In this document: positions 42,823 through 51,801 of the stretch, one piece after another
Layout: the number at the start of each line of letters is the position of its first letter
Position numbering within the stretch: the stretch's first letter is position 1
The notes under the pieces: generated by a model
Told to the model about the DNA's origin: nothing
Databases searched by the model: none
The model's input: only the letters and a program-made list of their open reading frames with translations
NCBI GenBank assembly: GCA_047601145.1
Contig: JASGJW010000005.1
Span: forward strand, 404,549-468,548
Length of the DNA: 64,000 nt
Reading direction: 5' to 3'
DNA from: UBA7672 sp047601145
GTDB taxonomy: Bacteria > Pseudomonadota > Alphaproteobacteria > Caulobacterales > Hyphomonadaceae
Program-made: the position numbers and the translations under genes

Positions 42823-45323
42823 AATTCACCCTCCCCTGGCTGAAGGACTATCTCGACACGAGCGCGGACCTTCCTGCGATCCTGGACGCCATGACCATGG
42901 CAGGCCTCGAGGTCGAGGAGGCGCATGATCCGAAGGACGCGCTGAAGCAGTTCACCGTCGCGAAGATCATCTCCGCCAAACAGCACCCGAATGCCGACAA
43001 GCTGCAGGTCTGTGAGGTCGAGACCATCGATGGCGTGAAGGAGATCGTCTGCGGCGGTCTCAACGCCCGCCCCGGCCTTGTCACCGCCTATGCGCCCATC
43101 GGCGCTTTCATCCCGGGCTCTGGCATCACACTGGTTCCCAAGCCCGTGCGCGGCGTCGTTTCCAACGGCATGCTGTGCTCCGGCGGTGAGATGGTGACGG
43201 ACGAAGACCCTTTCCGCCTGCGCATCGCTCGTTTCGAGGACTGGCAGCCCCGCGCCCACGCGCTCGGCCTCACCGACGAACAGGCCATCGCCGATGGCGG
43301 CATCATCGAACTGCCGGACAACCTGAAAGTCGGCTCGCCCGTCGCCGATGCGCTGGCGCTCGACACCGTGGTCGATTTCGAGGTGACGCCCAACCGCCCC
43401 GACTGGCTCGGTGTCGTCGGCATCGCCCGCGATCTGGGCGCGACCGGCCTTGGCAAGTTCAAGCAGCCGAACGTCGAAGCCGTCCCCGGCAAGTTCAAAT
43501 CGCCCGTCACCGTGAAAATCGATGACACGGCCGCCTGCCCCGTCTTCGCCGGCCGCCTGATCCGCGGCGTGAAGAACGGCCCGTCGCCCGACTGGATGCA
43601 GAAGCGGCTGAAATCGATCGGCATCAATCCGAAGAACATGCTGGTCGACGTCACCAACTATATCTCGATCGACCGCTGCCGCCCGCTCCACGTCTATGAT
43701 GCGAAGAAACTCAAAGGCGGCATCGTCGCGCGCCTCGGCAAGTCGGATGACTCGTTCGTCGCGCTCGACGGCAAGACCTATTCGAACCTCGCCGAGATGT
43801 GCGTGATCGCGGACGATAGCGGCGCCATCGGCCTCGGCGGCGTCATGGGTGGCGAGTCGACCGGCTGCTCGATCGACACAGTCGATGTCTTCATCGAGAG
43901 CGCGTATTTCGACGCCAACCGCACGGCTCGCACCGGCCGCGCCACCGGCATCCTCTCCGACGCTCGCTTCCGCAATGAACGCGGCATCGACCCCAAATCC
44001 TGCGTCGAAGGCATCGAGCTGGCGACGAAGCTCATCCTCGAAACCTGCGGCGGCGAACCGTCCGAGATCGTTCTCGCCGGCAAGGTCCCAGATGGCCCGG
44101 CGCCAGTCGCCTTCCGTCCGCGCGACATGAAACGCCTCACCGGCCTCGACATGCCGGCCAAGCGCATGGAGCAGATCCTGCGCTCGCTCGGCTTCGAACC
44201 CGTGGTGCCGCCCAAGGCGCAGCACGATGCGCAGACGATCTGGGCCACCAAGGTTCCGTCCTGGCGCCCGGACGTTGAAGGCTCTGCCGACATCGTCGAA
44301 GAACTGATCCGCATCGAGGGCTACGACAAGCTGCCGGACGAGCCCCTGCCCGCCCCGGAAGGTCCGGCGCGCGTGGTGGTGACGCCACTGCAGAACCGCA
44401 CGCGCACGGCGCGGCGCGTGCTCGCCGCGCGCGGCTTCCTCGAGACGGTCACATGGTCCTTCATGTTCCACGAGAAGGCCGCGCTGATGATCGGCGGAGC
44501 GAACAATCTCCAGTCCGCGCTCACGATCGACAACCCGATTGCGTCGGATCTCGACTACATGCGCCCGTCCATGCTGGCGAACCTCGCCGAGGCCGCCCAG
44601 CGCAACGCCGATCATGGCGCAGATGATGTCCGCCTCTACGAGGCCGGCCCCGTCTATCCGGGCGACAAGCCCAACGACCAACGACAGATGGTCGCCGCCG
44701 TGGTGAAAGCCGCAAAGGCCCGTGACTGGCAAGGTGCGCCAGCGCCCTACAATGCCTTCTCCGCCAAGGCCGATCTATTCGCCCTGCTGCAATCGCTTGA
44801 TCAGTCGCCGGACAAGTTCCAGGTCGGCGCCCCCGAAGGCGCTCACTGGCATCCCGGTCGTTCTGGCACGCTGCGTCTTGGGCCCAAGCAGGTCGTCGCT
44901 TCGTTCGGCGAGCTGCACCCGGGCTTCCTGAAGGCGCTGCGGGTGGACGGCCCCGTGCTGGCGATCGAGCTCGCGCTCGACGCCCTGCCCGCCGCCAAGG
45001 CGAAGCCGACCAAGACGCGCTCCGTGCTCAACAAGGCCGACCAGACGCCGGTGAAGCGCGATTTTGCCTTCGTCGTCGACGATAAGGTTCCGGCCGGCGA
45101 CATCACCCGCATGGCGCTGAAAGCCGATCCCAAGCTGATCACCGCCGCGCGCGTCTTCGACGTCTATCGCGGCGCCAGCATCGGGGAAGGCAAGAAGTCG
45201 GTCGCCGTCGAGATCACGATCCAGCCGCGCGGCGCAGCCCTGACGGATGAGCAGATCGAGGCGGTCGCCCAGTCGATCATCAAGTCAGTCGCCAAGGCGA
45301 CTGGAGCAACGCTGAGGGGCTAG
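42819..45323 (+). CDS. pheT: Phenylalanine-tRNA ligase beta subunit
   Basis: Beta subunit, 834 residues, with the expected modules: an N-terminal tRNA-binding OB domain (AKIISAKQHPNADKLQVCEV), B3/B4 editing domain, B5 domain, catalytic-like core (RNRTRTARRVLAARGFLETVTW), and C-terminal ferredoxin-fold anticodon-binding domain (KRDFAFVVDDKVPAGD). The start is GTG 42819, from which the family N-terminus (KFTLPWLKDYLDTSADL) reads; this makes a 4-base overlap with pheS. It is convergent with cckA across a shared hairpin. Confidence 0.96.
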   Translation: MKFTLPWLKDYLDTSADLPAILDAMTMAGLEVEEAHDPKDALKQFTVAKIISAKQHPNADKLQVCEVETIDGVKEIVCGGLNARPGLVTAYAPIGAFIPGSGITLVPKPVRGVVSNGMLCSGGEMVTDEDPFRLRIARFEDWQPRAHALGLTDEQAIADGGIIELPDNLKVGSPVADALALDTVVDFEVTPNRPDWLGVVGIARDLGATGLGKFKQPNVEAVPGKFKSPVTVKIDDTAACPVFAGRLIRGVKNGPSPDWMQKRLKSIGINPKNMLVDVTNYISIDRCRPLHVYDAKKLKGGIVARLGKSDDSFVALDGKTYSNLAEMCVIADDSGAIGLGGVMGGESTGCSIDTVDVFIESAYFDANRTARTGRATGILSDARFRNERGIDPKSCVEGIELATKLILETCGGEPSEIVLAGKVPDGPAPVAFRPRDMKRLTGLDMPAKRMEQILRSLGFEPVVPPKAQHDAQTIWATKVPSWRPDVEGSADIVEELIRIEGYDKLPDEPLPAPEGPARVVVTPLQNRTRTARRVLAARGFLETVTWSFMFHEKAALMIGGANNLQSALTIDNPIASDLDYMRPSMLANLAEAAQRNADHGADDVRLYEAGPVYPGDKPNDQRQMVAAVVKAAKARDWQGAPAPYNAFSAKADLFALLQSLDQSPDKFQVGAPEGAHWHPGRSGTLRLGPKQVVASFGELHPGFLKALRVDGPVLAIELALDALPAAKAKPTKTRSVLNKADQTPVKRDFAFVVDDKVPAGDITRMALKADPKLITAARVFDVYRGASIGEGKKSVAVEITIQPRGAALTDEQIEAVAQSIIKSVAKATGATLRG

Positions 45324-45326
45324 AGA

Positions 45327-45348
45327 GGACGCGGCTCAGGCCGCGTCC
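45327..45348. terminator. Hairpin between convergent pheT and cckA
   Basis: A perfect 9-bp stem (45327-45335 with 45340-45348) and 4-base loop at the convergence of pheT (stop 45323) and cckA (stop 45336 on the minus strand), so its bases encode the last codons of cckA. It can end transcripts from both sides; T-runs are short. Confidence 0.6.
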
Positions 45349-47906
45349 TTCAGCTCCTGCTTCACGCGCTCGGCCAGCTGGCGCAGCGTGAACGGCTTCG
45401 GCAGGAACGAGATCGCGCGATCGTCTTCCAGCGTCTTGGCCAGGTCCCGCTCGGCATAGCCCGAGATGAACATCACGCGCGTCTTCGACAGCCACGGCCG
45501 CGCTTCCTTGAGCAGCGCGGGTCCGTCCATGCCGGGCATCACGACGTCGGAGATGAGCAGGTCGATCGTACCGGCCTGTTCCTTGATGATCTCCAGCGCC
45601 TTCTCGCCATCGCTCGCCTCGATGACCTGATAGCCGCACGATGACAGCAGCTGGGCGGCGATCCCCCGCACGCCATCCTCGTCCTCGACCAGCAAGATGC
45701 TGCCGCGACCCGCAAGGTCGCCGCTATTCTTGGAGGAGGATTCCGAAACGACCGGCGTTGCTTCCGCGATGCCCTCGTTCGCTTCTTCCTCAGTGCCCGA
45801 CCAGGCCGGCAGGAAGATCTTGAACGTCGTACCGCGACCAACTTTCGAGACCGGGTAGATGAAGCCCTGCGATTGCTTGACGATGCCATAGACCGTCGCG
45901 AGGCCGAGGCCCGTGCCCTTGCCGGTTTCCTTGGTCGTGTAGAAGGGCTGGAAAATCTTGTCGAGAATTTCCTGCGGAATGCCGGTGCCGTTGTCGATCA
46001 CCTCGATCAGCACATAATCGCCTTCTGTGACCAGCGTGAAGCCGTCCTTCCGCGCCGCCGCCGCGTCAGCCTTCGAGGTGCGGATGGTCAGCTGTCCCCC
46101 GCCATTCTTCTCGATCATCGCATCGCGCGCATTGGTGCAGAGGTTGGTGATCGCGGTTTCGAGCTGGTTCTTGTCGACCTTCACGCGCGGCAGGTCGCGG
46201 CCATGCACCACGTCCAGCTTGATGCGCTCGTCTATGATGTCGCGCAGCAGCACGTAGTAGTCGGCCAGCGCGTCCGACACGTCGATCACCTGCTGGCGGA
46301 ACACCTGCCGGCGCGAATAAGCCAGCAGCGTGCGGATCAGCTCGGCGCCGCGTGAGGCGAACTCGTTGATCGAGCGCAGCTCGAAGAAGGACGGATCGCC
46401 CGGAGGATGGCGAACCTGCAACCTGTCCACATTGAGGATGATGCCCGTGAGCAGGTTGTTGAAGTCGTGCGCCAGGCCGCCGGCGAGCTTGCCGATCGCC
46501 TGCAGCTTCTCGCCCTGCATGACCCGCTGTTCCAGCAGGTTCTTCTCGGTCATGTCGATGATGTAGGCAGCAGAGGGACGACCCTGCCGGTCCAGCGCCA
46601 CATAGACGTCGACTGACTTCTGGCCCTCGCCAGCCAGCTTGAGATTGATCGCGCCATCAAGCGCCTTGGCAAGAAGATCGGCCAGCGCCCCGGTCCCCTG
46701 CTCAGCCACGAACAGATCGGCGAAACGCGCGCCCGGTTGCGCCCGGCCGCCGGTCATCTCGACCAGCGCCCGGTTGGCGTCCAGCATCACGGCGCTCTCG
46801 ACGCCCTCGCCATCAAGCCGGACGACCCCGAACGGGGCGTCCGAGAACATGGAATCATCCATCCGGCCAGCGGCCGCAGGCATGGCGGCCTGCGCCAGGG
46901 GAGCGCGACGCACAGCCTGTTCGGCGGCGCTCGCGACATAGACAACCGACCGCGTCAGGGCATCGCCGCCCTTGCCCGCCCATGTGGTGATCAGCGTCGC
47001 CGACGTCTCGACGCCGTCGCGCGCGCGCAGGACGACTTCAGCCCGTTGGCTCGCCGCGCCGCGCACGTCGCGCTTCATCAGACGCAGGCCTTCGGGCCGC
47101 ATGATGTCTTCAAGACGCAGCGCATTGTCGCCATCCGGCAGGCCAAGCATCTGGCGCAGCGTCTGGTTGATATAGACCACGCGACCATCGCGCCGAGCGG
47201 AGAAGAAGCCGACCGGTGCGTCCTCGATGTAGAGAGCGCGCGAGTCGACCGATCCGGCGCCTGCCGATCCAGCCTCGACACGGCGCAAGCGCCACAGCGC
47301 GCGTGAATTCCCCAGCGGCGCCACGCTCGCCTCGAACTGCACCGGGGTATGGCTGTCGCCGAACAGCAGCGCCGGCAGCATCTCCGTCCGCTCCAAGCCC
47401 TGCTTCACCGCCTTGGACAGGCGATAGATCGGCGCGGCCATGCCAGGGTTGGACGAGAACAGGCGATCGACCGACGGGGCATGCGCGCTGTCGCCAACTT
47501 CATGCGCGAGCTGGGCAAGCTTCTGGTAGGGCACGTTCGCCGCAACGCTCGCCCCGCCGCGATCCGTGATCAGCGCCGGCTCCATCAGAGCCTCGAGCCA
47601 CACATGCCGTTTGGTCGATTGCGCCGCCGCCTCGGCCGCGCCGCGTTCCGGGAACACGCCAAGCTTCCGGCCCGCGCCACGCATCGCCCACAGCACCAGC
47701 ACCAGCGCCATAGCGCCAAGCGCAATCACCAGCACGATACCCGCAGGACCGACCGCATCGGTCCATGTCAGCGCCATGCCCGCCGCGCCGCCGGCCACCG
47801 TCAGCAGGACCCAGAAGGCCAGCTGGATAAAATCGAACCCCTTGCGCGCAACCGGCGCCGGAGCCTCGATCGTTTCGTAGGCGAGAGGTTCGTTGGCGTC
47901 AGGCAT
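45336..47906 (-). CDS. cckA: Cell-cycle histidine kinase CckA
   Basis: Hybrid histidine kinase of 856 residues. In Caulobacter CckA phosphorylates ChpT, which passes phosphate to CtrA and CpdR, so it sets cell-cycle stage. In order: two N-terminal membrane helices (WVLLTVAGGAAGMALTW and VLVIALGAMALVLVLWAM), PAS domains, HisKA with the phospho-His in GGLAHDFNNLLTGI, an HATPase (NLCTNARDAMIEKNGGG), and a C-terminal receiver (LLISDVVMPGMDGPALL). Start ATG 47906 is chosen since the region above is non-conserved. It follows flhB, and its upstream region is rich in GANTC sites. Confidence 0.94.
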   Translation of the reverse strand: MPDANEPLAYETIEAPAPVARKGFDFIQLAFWVLLTVAGGAAGMALTWTDAVGPAGIVLVIALGAMALVLVLWAMRGAGRKLGVFPERGAAEAAAQSTKRHVWLEALMEPALITDRGGASVAANVPYQKLAQLAHEVGDSAHAPSVDRLFSSNPGMAAPIYRLSKAVKQGLERTEMLPALLFGDSHTPVQFEASVAPLGNSRALWRLRRVEAGSAGAGSVDSRALYIEDAPVGFFSARRDGRVVYINQTLRQMLGLPDGDNALRLEDIMRPEGLRLMKRDVRGAASQRAEVVLRARDGVETSATLITTWAGKGGDALTRSVVYVASAAEQAVRRAPLAQAAMPAAAGRMDDSMFSDAPFGVVRLDGEGVESAVMLDANRALVEMTGGRAQPGARFADLFVAEQGTGALADLLAKALDGAINLKLAGEGQKSVDVYVALDRQGRPSAAYIIDMTEKNLLEQRVMQGEKLQAIGKLAGGLAHDFNNLLTGIILNVDRLQVRHPPGDPSFFELRSINEFASRGAELIRTLLAYSRRQVFRQQVIDVSDALADYYVLLRDIIDERIKLDVVHGRDLPRVKVDKNQLETAITNLCTNARDAMIEKNGGGQLTIRTSKADAAAARKDGFTLVTEGDYVLIEVIDNGTGIPQEILDKIFQPFYTTKETGKGTGLGLATVYGIVKQSQGFIYPVSKVGRGTTFKIFLPAWSGTEEEANEGIAEATPVVSESSSKNSGDLAGRGSILLVEDEDGVRGIAAQLLSSCGYQVIEASDGEKALEIIKEQAGTIDLLISDVVMPGMDGPALLKEARPWLSKTRVMFISGYAERDLAKTLEDDRAISFLPKPFTLRQLAERVKQELKDAA

Positions 47907-47944
47907 GAGGCGGTATCCGTTGTTCGGTCGGCAAGTAGTGGGGT

Positions 47945-48046
47945 GATTCGTCCGGGCCGGGGTTAGCGCCCGAATCGCTATTAACGATTTGACTCTGCTG
48001 CGGATTCCAGGCCCGGGACACAATCCCTAGTGGGGGAGTCTGAGTC
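47945..48046. promoter_or_regulatory. Cluster of six GANTC (CcrM-type) sites before cckA
   Basis: Six GANTC sites lie within 102 bases of the 237-base cckA-flhB gap: GATTC at 47945, GAATC at 47972, GACTC at 47991, GATTC at 48003, GAGTC at 48036 and GAGTC at 48042. In alphaproteobacteria CcrM methylates GANTC and GcrA reads it at cell-cycle promoters. By a rough estimate at 65% GC, under one site would be expected in that length. The start of cckA is 39 bases beyond the cluster. Confidence 0.7.
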
Positions 48047-48143
48047 AGTTCGGGCGCGCGGTCACCATGGCTTGTGGCCGGGGCCTGTCCGCCCCGTCCC
48101 GCGCCTGAAATCAGCATCCTGTGGAGAAGCAGGGCGGAGGCGC

Positions 48144-49214
48144 TCATCGCCGCCTCCCCTTGGCCGTGTTCATGACGAAGCCGATGACTTTCGCCACCGC
48201 CTCGAAGTGCTCGCGCGGCACGCTCTCCTCGACCTCGACCGAGGCGAACAGCGCCCGCGCCAGCGGCACGTTCTCGACGATCGGGATGTCGTGTTCCTTC
48301 GCGATCTCCCTGATGCGCATGGCGACATCGTCGACGCCCTTGGCCATGCAGACCGGCGCCGCGTCCTTCTCGGGATCATAGCGCAGCGCGACCGAATAGT
48401 GGGTCGGGTTGGTGATGACGACGGTCGACTTCGGCACGTTCTGCATCATGCGTTTGCGTGAACGCTCCAGGCGGATCTGGCGCAGGCGCGCCCGCACATG
48501 CGGATCACCTTCCTGCTGCTTGACCTCGTCCTTGATGTCCCTGCGCGACATGCGCATGCGGTTCATGAAGCTCCAGCGCTGGTAGAGGAAATCCATCGCA
48601 GCGATCAGTCCGACGATCACGACAGCCGCCAGCAGGAGCCGCCCTGCGATCGCCTGCGTCATGCCCAGCAGCGCCGGCGGATCGAGGCGTCCGGCTTCGG
48701 AGATCGCTGTCGCCTCGGGCCACACGGCGTAGACCACCGCGACAGTGATCGCCGACATTTTCAGGAATGACTTCAGGAGGTTCAGCCAGCCCTGCGGGCC
48801 GAACATCCGCGCCAGGCCCTTGCCCGGCGATAGCTTGGCGAGATCCGGCTTTACCTTCTCGAACGTCCATAGCGGCCTGTGCTGCACGACGTGGCCCAGC
48901 ACGCCCGCCACTGAGATCACGCCGAAGATGATGATCAGCGGCGTCGCCAGCGACATCAGCAGGCCGCCCATCAGCTTCTGCGCGCCGCCCTCGGAGAGCT
49001 TGAAGGCGTGCGGATGGTCGAGCATCCGCACCAGCGGGTCGGCGATCATCGCGGCGAGCGGCCCGGCGCCGGCCATGATCGCTGCGGAGGCCATCATCAG
49101 GAACCAGATCGGGACATCCTGGCTCTTGGCGATGTCCCCTTTCTTGCGCGCCTCTTCCAGGCGCTTCTGTGTTGGTTCTTCTGTCTTCTGGCTGTCGTCC
49201 TGCTCTTCGGCCAT
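48144..49214 (-). CDS. flhB: Flagellar export apparatus protein FlhB
   Basis: FlhB, 356 residues, the switch of the flagellar type III export apparatus. It has four membrane helices (for example LAAMIADPLVRMLDHPH and VLGHVVQHRPLW contexts), and the autocleavage motif NPTH at residues 269-272 (VITNPTHYSVAL). The N-terminal cytoplasmic part starts MAEEQDDSQKTEEPTQKRLEE, which is standard. It is 4 bases from fliR. Full length and intact. Confidence 0.96.
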   Translation of the reverse strand: MAEEQDDSQKTEEPTQKRLEEARKKGDIAKSQDVPIWFLMMASAAIMAGAGPLAAMIADPLVRMLDHPHAFKLSEGGAQKLMGGLLMSLATPLIIIFGVISVAGVLGHVVQHRPLWTFEKVKPDLAKLSPGKGLARMFGPQGWLNLLKSFLKMSAITVAVVYAVWPEATAISEAGRLDPPALLGMTQAIAGRLLLAAVVIVGLIAAMDFLYQRWSFMNRMRMSRRDIKDEVKQQEGDPHVRARLRQIRLERSRKRMMQNVPKSTVVITNPTHYSVALRYDPEKDAAPVCMAKGVDDVAMRIREIAKEHDIPIVENVPLARALFASVEVEESVPREHFEAVAKVIGFVMNTAKGRRR

Positions 49215-49218
49215 GGCG

Positions 49219-49974
49219 CTACTTCACCGTGAACACGTGCATCTGGCGGTTCATCTCCTCGAGCCAGACCATGAGCCCGCCGCCAAGCCCGAGGGCCGTG
49301 ACGGCGAGACCCAGCATCACCGACAGCGGCATCGCCGTCATGAAGATCTGGACCTGCGGAATGAGACGCGAGACGAGGCCGAGCGAGATATTGAAGATCA
49401 GCGAGAAGATCAGCACGGGCGCGGCGATCTGGATGCCGAGCCGGAAGGCGGTCGATACCGAACCGATGATGAATTCGGATGCATCGCCGATCGGCGGGAA
49501 AGCCCCCGGAGGAAAGATCGCATAGCTGTCGGCCGCTGCCTGGATCATGACGCGGTGCAGCCCGGCCGACATGATCAGGACGACGCCCATCATCGAGAAG
49601 AAGCCGGAAAAGATCGCCGCCGGCTGGCTCGCAATCGGGTCAACCTGCTGGGCGAAGCCAAGACCCGAGGCGAGGCCCGCCGTCGCTCCGGCCACCTGCA
49701 GCGCGCTCATCATCAGGCGCGCGCCGGCGCCGAGGAGCAGGCCGATGATCACTTCCGTGATGATGAGCGGTATGGCGCCGACAATGTCGCGCGGCATCGC
49801 CGGCGCGTGCGTGGCAAGATTTGGCGCCAGCACCGCCGTGACGAGAACAGCGACCCCCAGACGCATCGTGGCCGGCGCCGTCTGTTCGCCCCAGCCAGGC
49901 GCGATCATCAGCACGGCGCCGAGCCGCGCGAAGAGCAGCGCTCCGATCCAGGCGTATTGGTTGAGCCAGTCCAA
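49219..49974 (-). CDS. fliR: Flagellar export protein FliR
   Basis: FliR, 251 residues, six membrane helices, a core component of the export gate with FliP and FliQ. It starts with a TTG at 49974 (DWLNQYAWIGALLFARLGAVLM), with GGAG 9 bases ahead, as the upstream fliQ stop lies in the same ribosome-binding site. The C-terminal helix ends with MNRQMHVFTVK. Between fliQ and flhB. Confidence 0.95.
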   Translation of the reverse strand: MDWLNQYAWIGALLFARLGAVLMIAPGWGEQTAPATMRLGVAVLVTAVLAPNLATHAPAMPRDIVGAIPLIITEVIIGLLLGAGARLMMSALQVAGATAGLASGLGFAQQVDPIASQPAAIFSGFFSMMGVVLIMSAGLHRVMIQAAADSYAIFPPGAFPPIGDASEFIIGSVSTAFRLGIQIAAPVLIFSLIFNISLGLVSRLIPQVQIFMTAMPLSVMLGLAVTALGLGGGLMVWLEEMNRQMHVFTVK

Positions 49975-49986
49975 CCGGCGGCGCTC

Positions 49987-50250
49987 CTAGAAGTCGGCTA
50001 TGCGGGTGAAGATCTGCTCGGCGAACCCGGCCAGCAGCGCGCCCATCAGCGGCAGGAAGATCAGAAGCGCGGCGAAGATCGCGATGATCTTCGGCACGAA
50101 CACCAGCGTCATCTCCTGGATCTGCGTGAGCGCCTGGAAGAAGGCGATGACGAGACCCACGACGAGGCCCGCGATCATCACCGGGGCGCACATCCAGACG
50201 GTCGTCCAAAGGGCGTCACGCCCGAGATCGAGAACCTCCAGGCCATCCAT
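49987..50250 (-). CDS. fliQ: Flagellar export protein FliQ
   Basis: FliQ, 87 residues, two membrane helices (MIAGLVVGLVIAFFQALTQ and ILIFLPLMGALLAGFAEQIF), export gate component. ATG 50250 preceded by AAGGAG. It is the first gene of the fliQ-fliR-flhB run, which continues to cckA. The longer frame to 50298 is not conserved. Confidence 0.95.
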   Translation of the reverse strand: MDGLEVLDLGRDALWTTVWMCAPVMIAGLVVGLVIAFFQALTQIQEMTLVFVPKIIAIFAALLIFLPLMGALLAGFAEQIFTRIADF

Positions 50251-50285
50251 GCCTGTTTCTCCTTGGAAGTTATGGTTTGCGGCCG

Positions 50286-50310
50286 TTAACCCTCGCAAAG
50301 AAGAGGTTAA
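50286..50310 (-). promoter_or_regulatory. TTAAC/GTTAA repeats upstream of fliQ (possible CtrA half-sites)
   Basis: GTTAAC at 50285-50290 and GGTTAA at 50305-50310 lie 36-60 bases before the fliQ start; on the coding strand they read TTAACC and GTTAAC with 17 bases between the TTAA cores. The Caulobacter CtrA box is TTAA-N7-TTAAC, so the spacing differs and only half-sites are present. CtrA control of fliQR is known in Caulobacter, which makes the site worth noting. Confidence 0.3.
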
Positions 50311-50372
50311 GAAAGGGTAGGCAAAACCTGCCGCGTGCCGCCCGGAACTTCCATTTTGCTGGGGTTTTCGAG

Positions 50373-50408
50373 GGTGCGGCGATTTAATTCCCGTAAGGGC
50401 GCCGCACC
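50373..50408. repeat. Inverted repeat between fliQ and the sensor kinase gene
   Basis: Arms of 9 bases (50373-50381 and 50400-50408) form a perfect stem around an 18-base loop, which itself can form a small second hairpin. It lies just beyond the stop of the sensor kinase gene (50428, minus), so it can end that transcript, but no T-run follows on that strand. Confidence 0.45.
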
Positions 50409-50427
50409 GGGGTCGATCGACGAGCGA

Positions 50428-51801
50428 TCAGGCCGCCGGCATGCGCACCCGGACCCTGAGGCCGGGGGCATTGTCTTCCAGCAGCAGATCCCCGCCATGC
50501 ATGCGCGCCAGCGTCGCCGCCAGCGACAGGCCAAGGCCCGAGCCGGGCGTCGTCCGCGCCGTGTCCAGCCGCCCGAACCGCTTCAGCGCGCTGGCCTTCT
50601 GCTCTTCGGGAATGCCCGGTCCGTTGTCGGCCACCTCGACCTCGGCGGTCCCATGGTCCTTGCGGACGGCCATTGCGATCCTGCCGCCGCTCGACCCGTG
50701 CTTGAGGGCATTGTCGACGAGGTTGGAGACCAGCTGCGCGAGGAACTGCGCATGGCCCTTCACGATGACGGGCGCTTCTTCCGCCCCATCGAAGGTCAGC
50801 TCCACGCCCATCTCGTCCGCCAGCGGCTGGTGCAACTCGAACACGTCCCGCACGATGCCGCGCAGGTCGACATCGGTGAACTGATCGCGCGCCGCCCCCG
50901 CTTCCGCCCGTGCAATATCGATCATGGCCGAGAAGGATGCGATGATGCGATCGGCTTCGTCCGCCGCCGCGCCCAGCGCTTCGCGCCGCACACCCTGCCC
51001 GAACTCGGCGTCGTTCGCTCTCTGGATCTGCGTCTTGAGGCGCGTCAGAGGCGTGCGCAGGTCATGGCTCATCGCATCCGTCACGGTTCGCAGTTCGGTG
51101 ACGAGATGCTCGATCCGCTCCAGCATGCCGTTCAATGTCACCGCCAGTCGCCCGAACTCGTCCTCGCCTGAGCGCACCGGAATACGTGTCGACAGATCGC
51201 CCGCCACGATGGCGCGCGCCGTCCGGTCGATGTCGCCAATCCGGCTCATCACCAGCCGGTTGAGGATGAAGCCCGAAAATGCCGCCAGCAGAACCGCCGC
51301 AAGCAGCGCCACCACGCCTGACTCGATCAGCGCTGCTTCGAAATTCCGCTGCGCCCGCAGGTCCCGCCCCACCAGCAGCCGCGTGCCCAGCGGCGCGCGA
51401 TAGGCCACCGCGCCGATCTCGATGACCTGCCCCGTGCTGGCGCGCACGACGCGGAGCGTCGTCCACACGCCATCCATGCGGATATCCGCCGGCCAGCCGC
51501 TGAGATTGCCGACGATCTTCACCCCGTCCGTGTCGGCCAGCAGGTAGATCGCCTCGGATTCGTCGACCGACCGGTCACGGATCGTCGTGATCAGCGAGCC
51601 AAGATCATTCCCACCCGAGCTCGCATCGACAATGCCGCGCAGCTCTGCATCGACGACTTCGGCCGTCTCCTGCTCGAGAATGCGCGTTGCGGAAAAATAG
51701 GTGAGCGTGAAGGCCGCCGCGATGATCGCAAGCGTCATGAGCGCGGACAGCACGATGACCCGCGCGCTCAGCGTCCCCAGCCCGAACCGTCTTGCCGCCA
51801 T
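50428..51801 (-). CDS. Sensor histidine kinase (EnvZ/CzcS-like)
   Basis: A 457-residue sensor kinase with two membrane helices around a periplasmic domain (VIVLSALMTLAIIAAAFTLTY; LLAAVLLAAFSGFILNRLVM), a HAMP linker, HisKA phospho-His in AMSHDLRTPLTRL, and HATPase (LVDNALKHGSSGG; ADNGPGIPEEQKASALKRF). It directly follows its response regulator gene, starting on the base after that stop. Its signal is unknown; the HtrA/DegQ protease gene upstream suggests an envelope-stress input. Confidence 0.9.
   Translation of the reverse strand: MAARRFGLGTLSARVIVLSALMTLAIIAAAFTLTYFSATRILEQETAEVVDAELRGIVDASSGGNDLGSLITTIRDRSVDESEAIYLLADTDGVKIVGNLSGWPADIRMDGVWTTLRVVRASTGQVIEIGAVAYRAPLGTRLLVGRDLRAQRNFEAALIESGVVALLAAVLLAAFSGFILNRLVMSRIGDIDRTARAIVAGDLSTRIPVRSGEDEFGRLAVTLNGMLERIEHLVTELRTVTDAMSHDLRTPLTRLKTQIQRANDAEFGQGVRREALGAAADEADRIIASFSAMIDIARAEAGAARDQFTDVDLRGIVRDVFELHQPLADEMGVELTFDGAEEAPVIVKGHAQFLAQLVSNLVDNALKHGSSGGRIAMAVRKDHGTAEVEVADNGPGIPEEQKASALKRFGRLDTARTTPGSGLGLSLAATLARMHGGDLLLEDNAPGLRVRVRMPAA

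Noticed and set aside
42771..44732. 653-residue open frame on the minus strand opposite pheT
   Set aside because: Composition (Arg/Asp/Ala-rich) and complete overlap with pheT show it is a codon-bias shadow.
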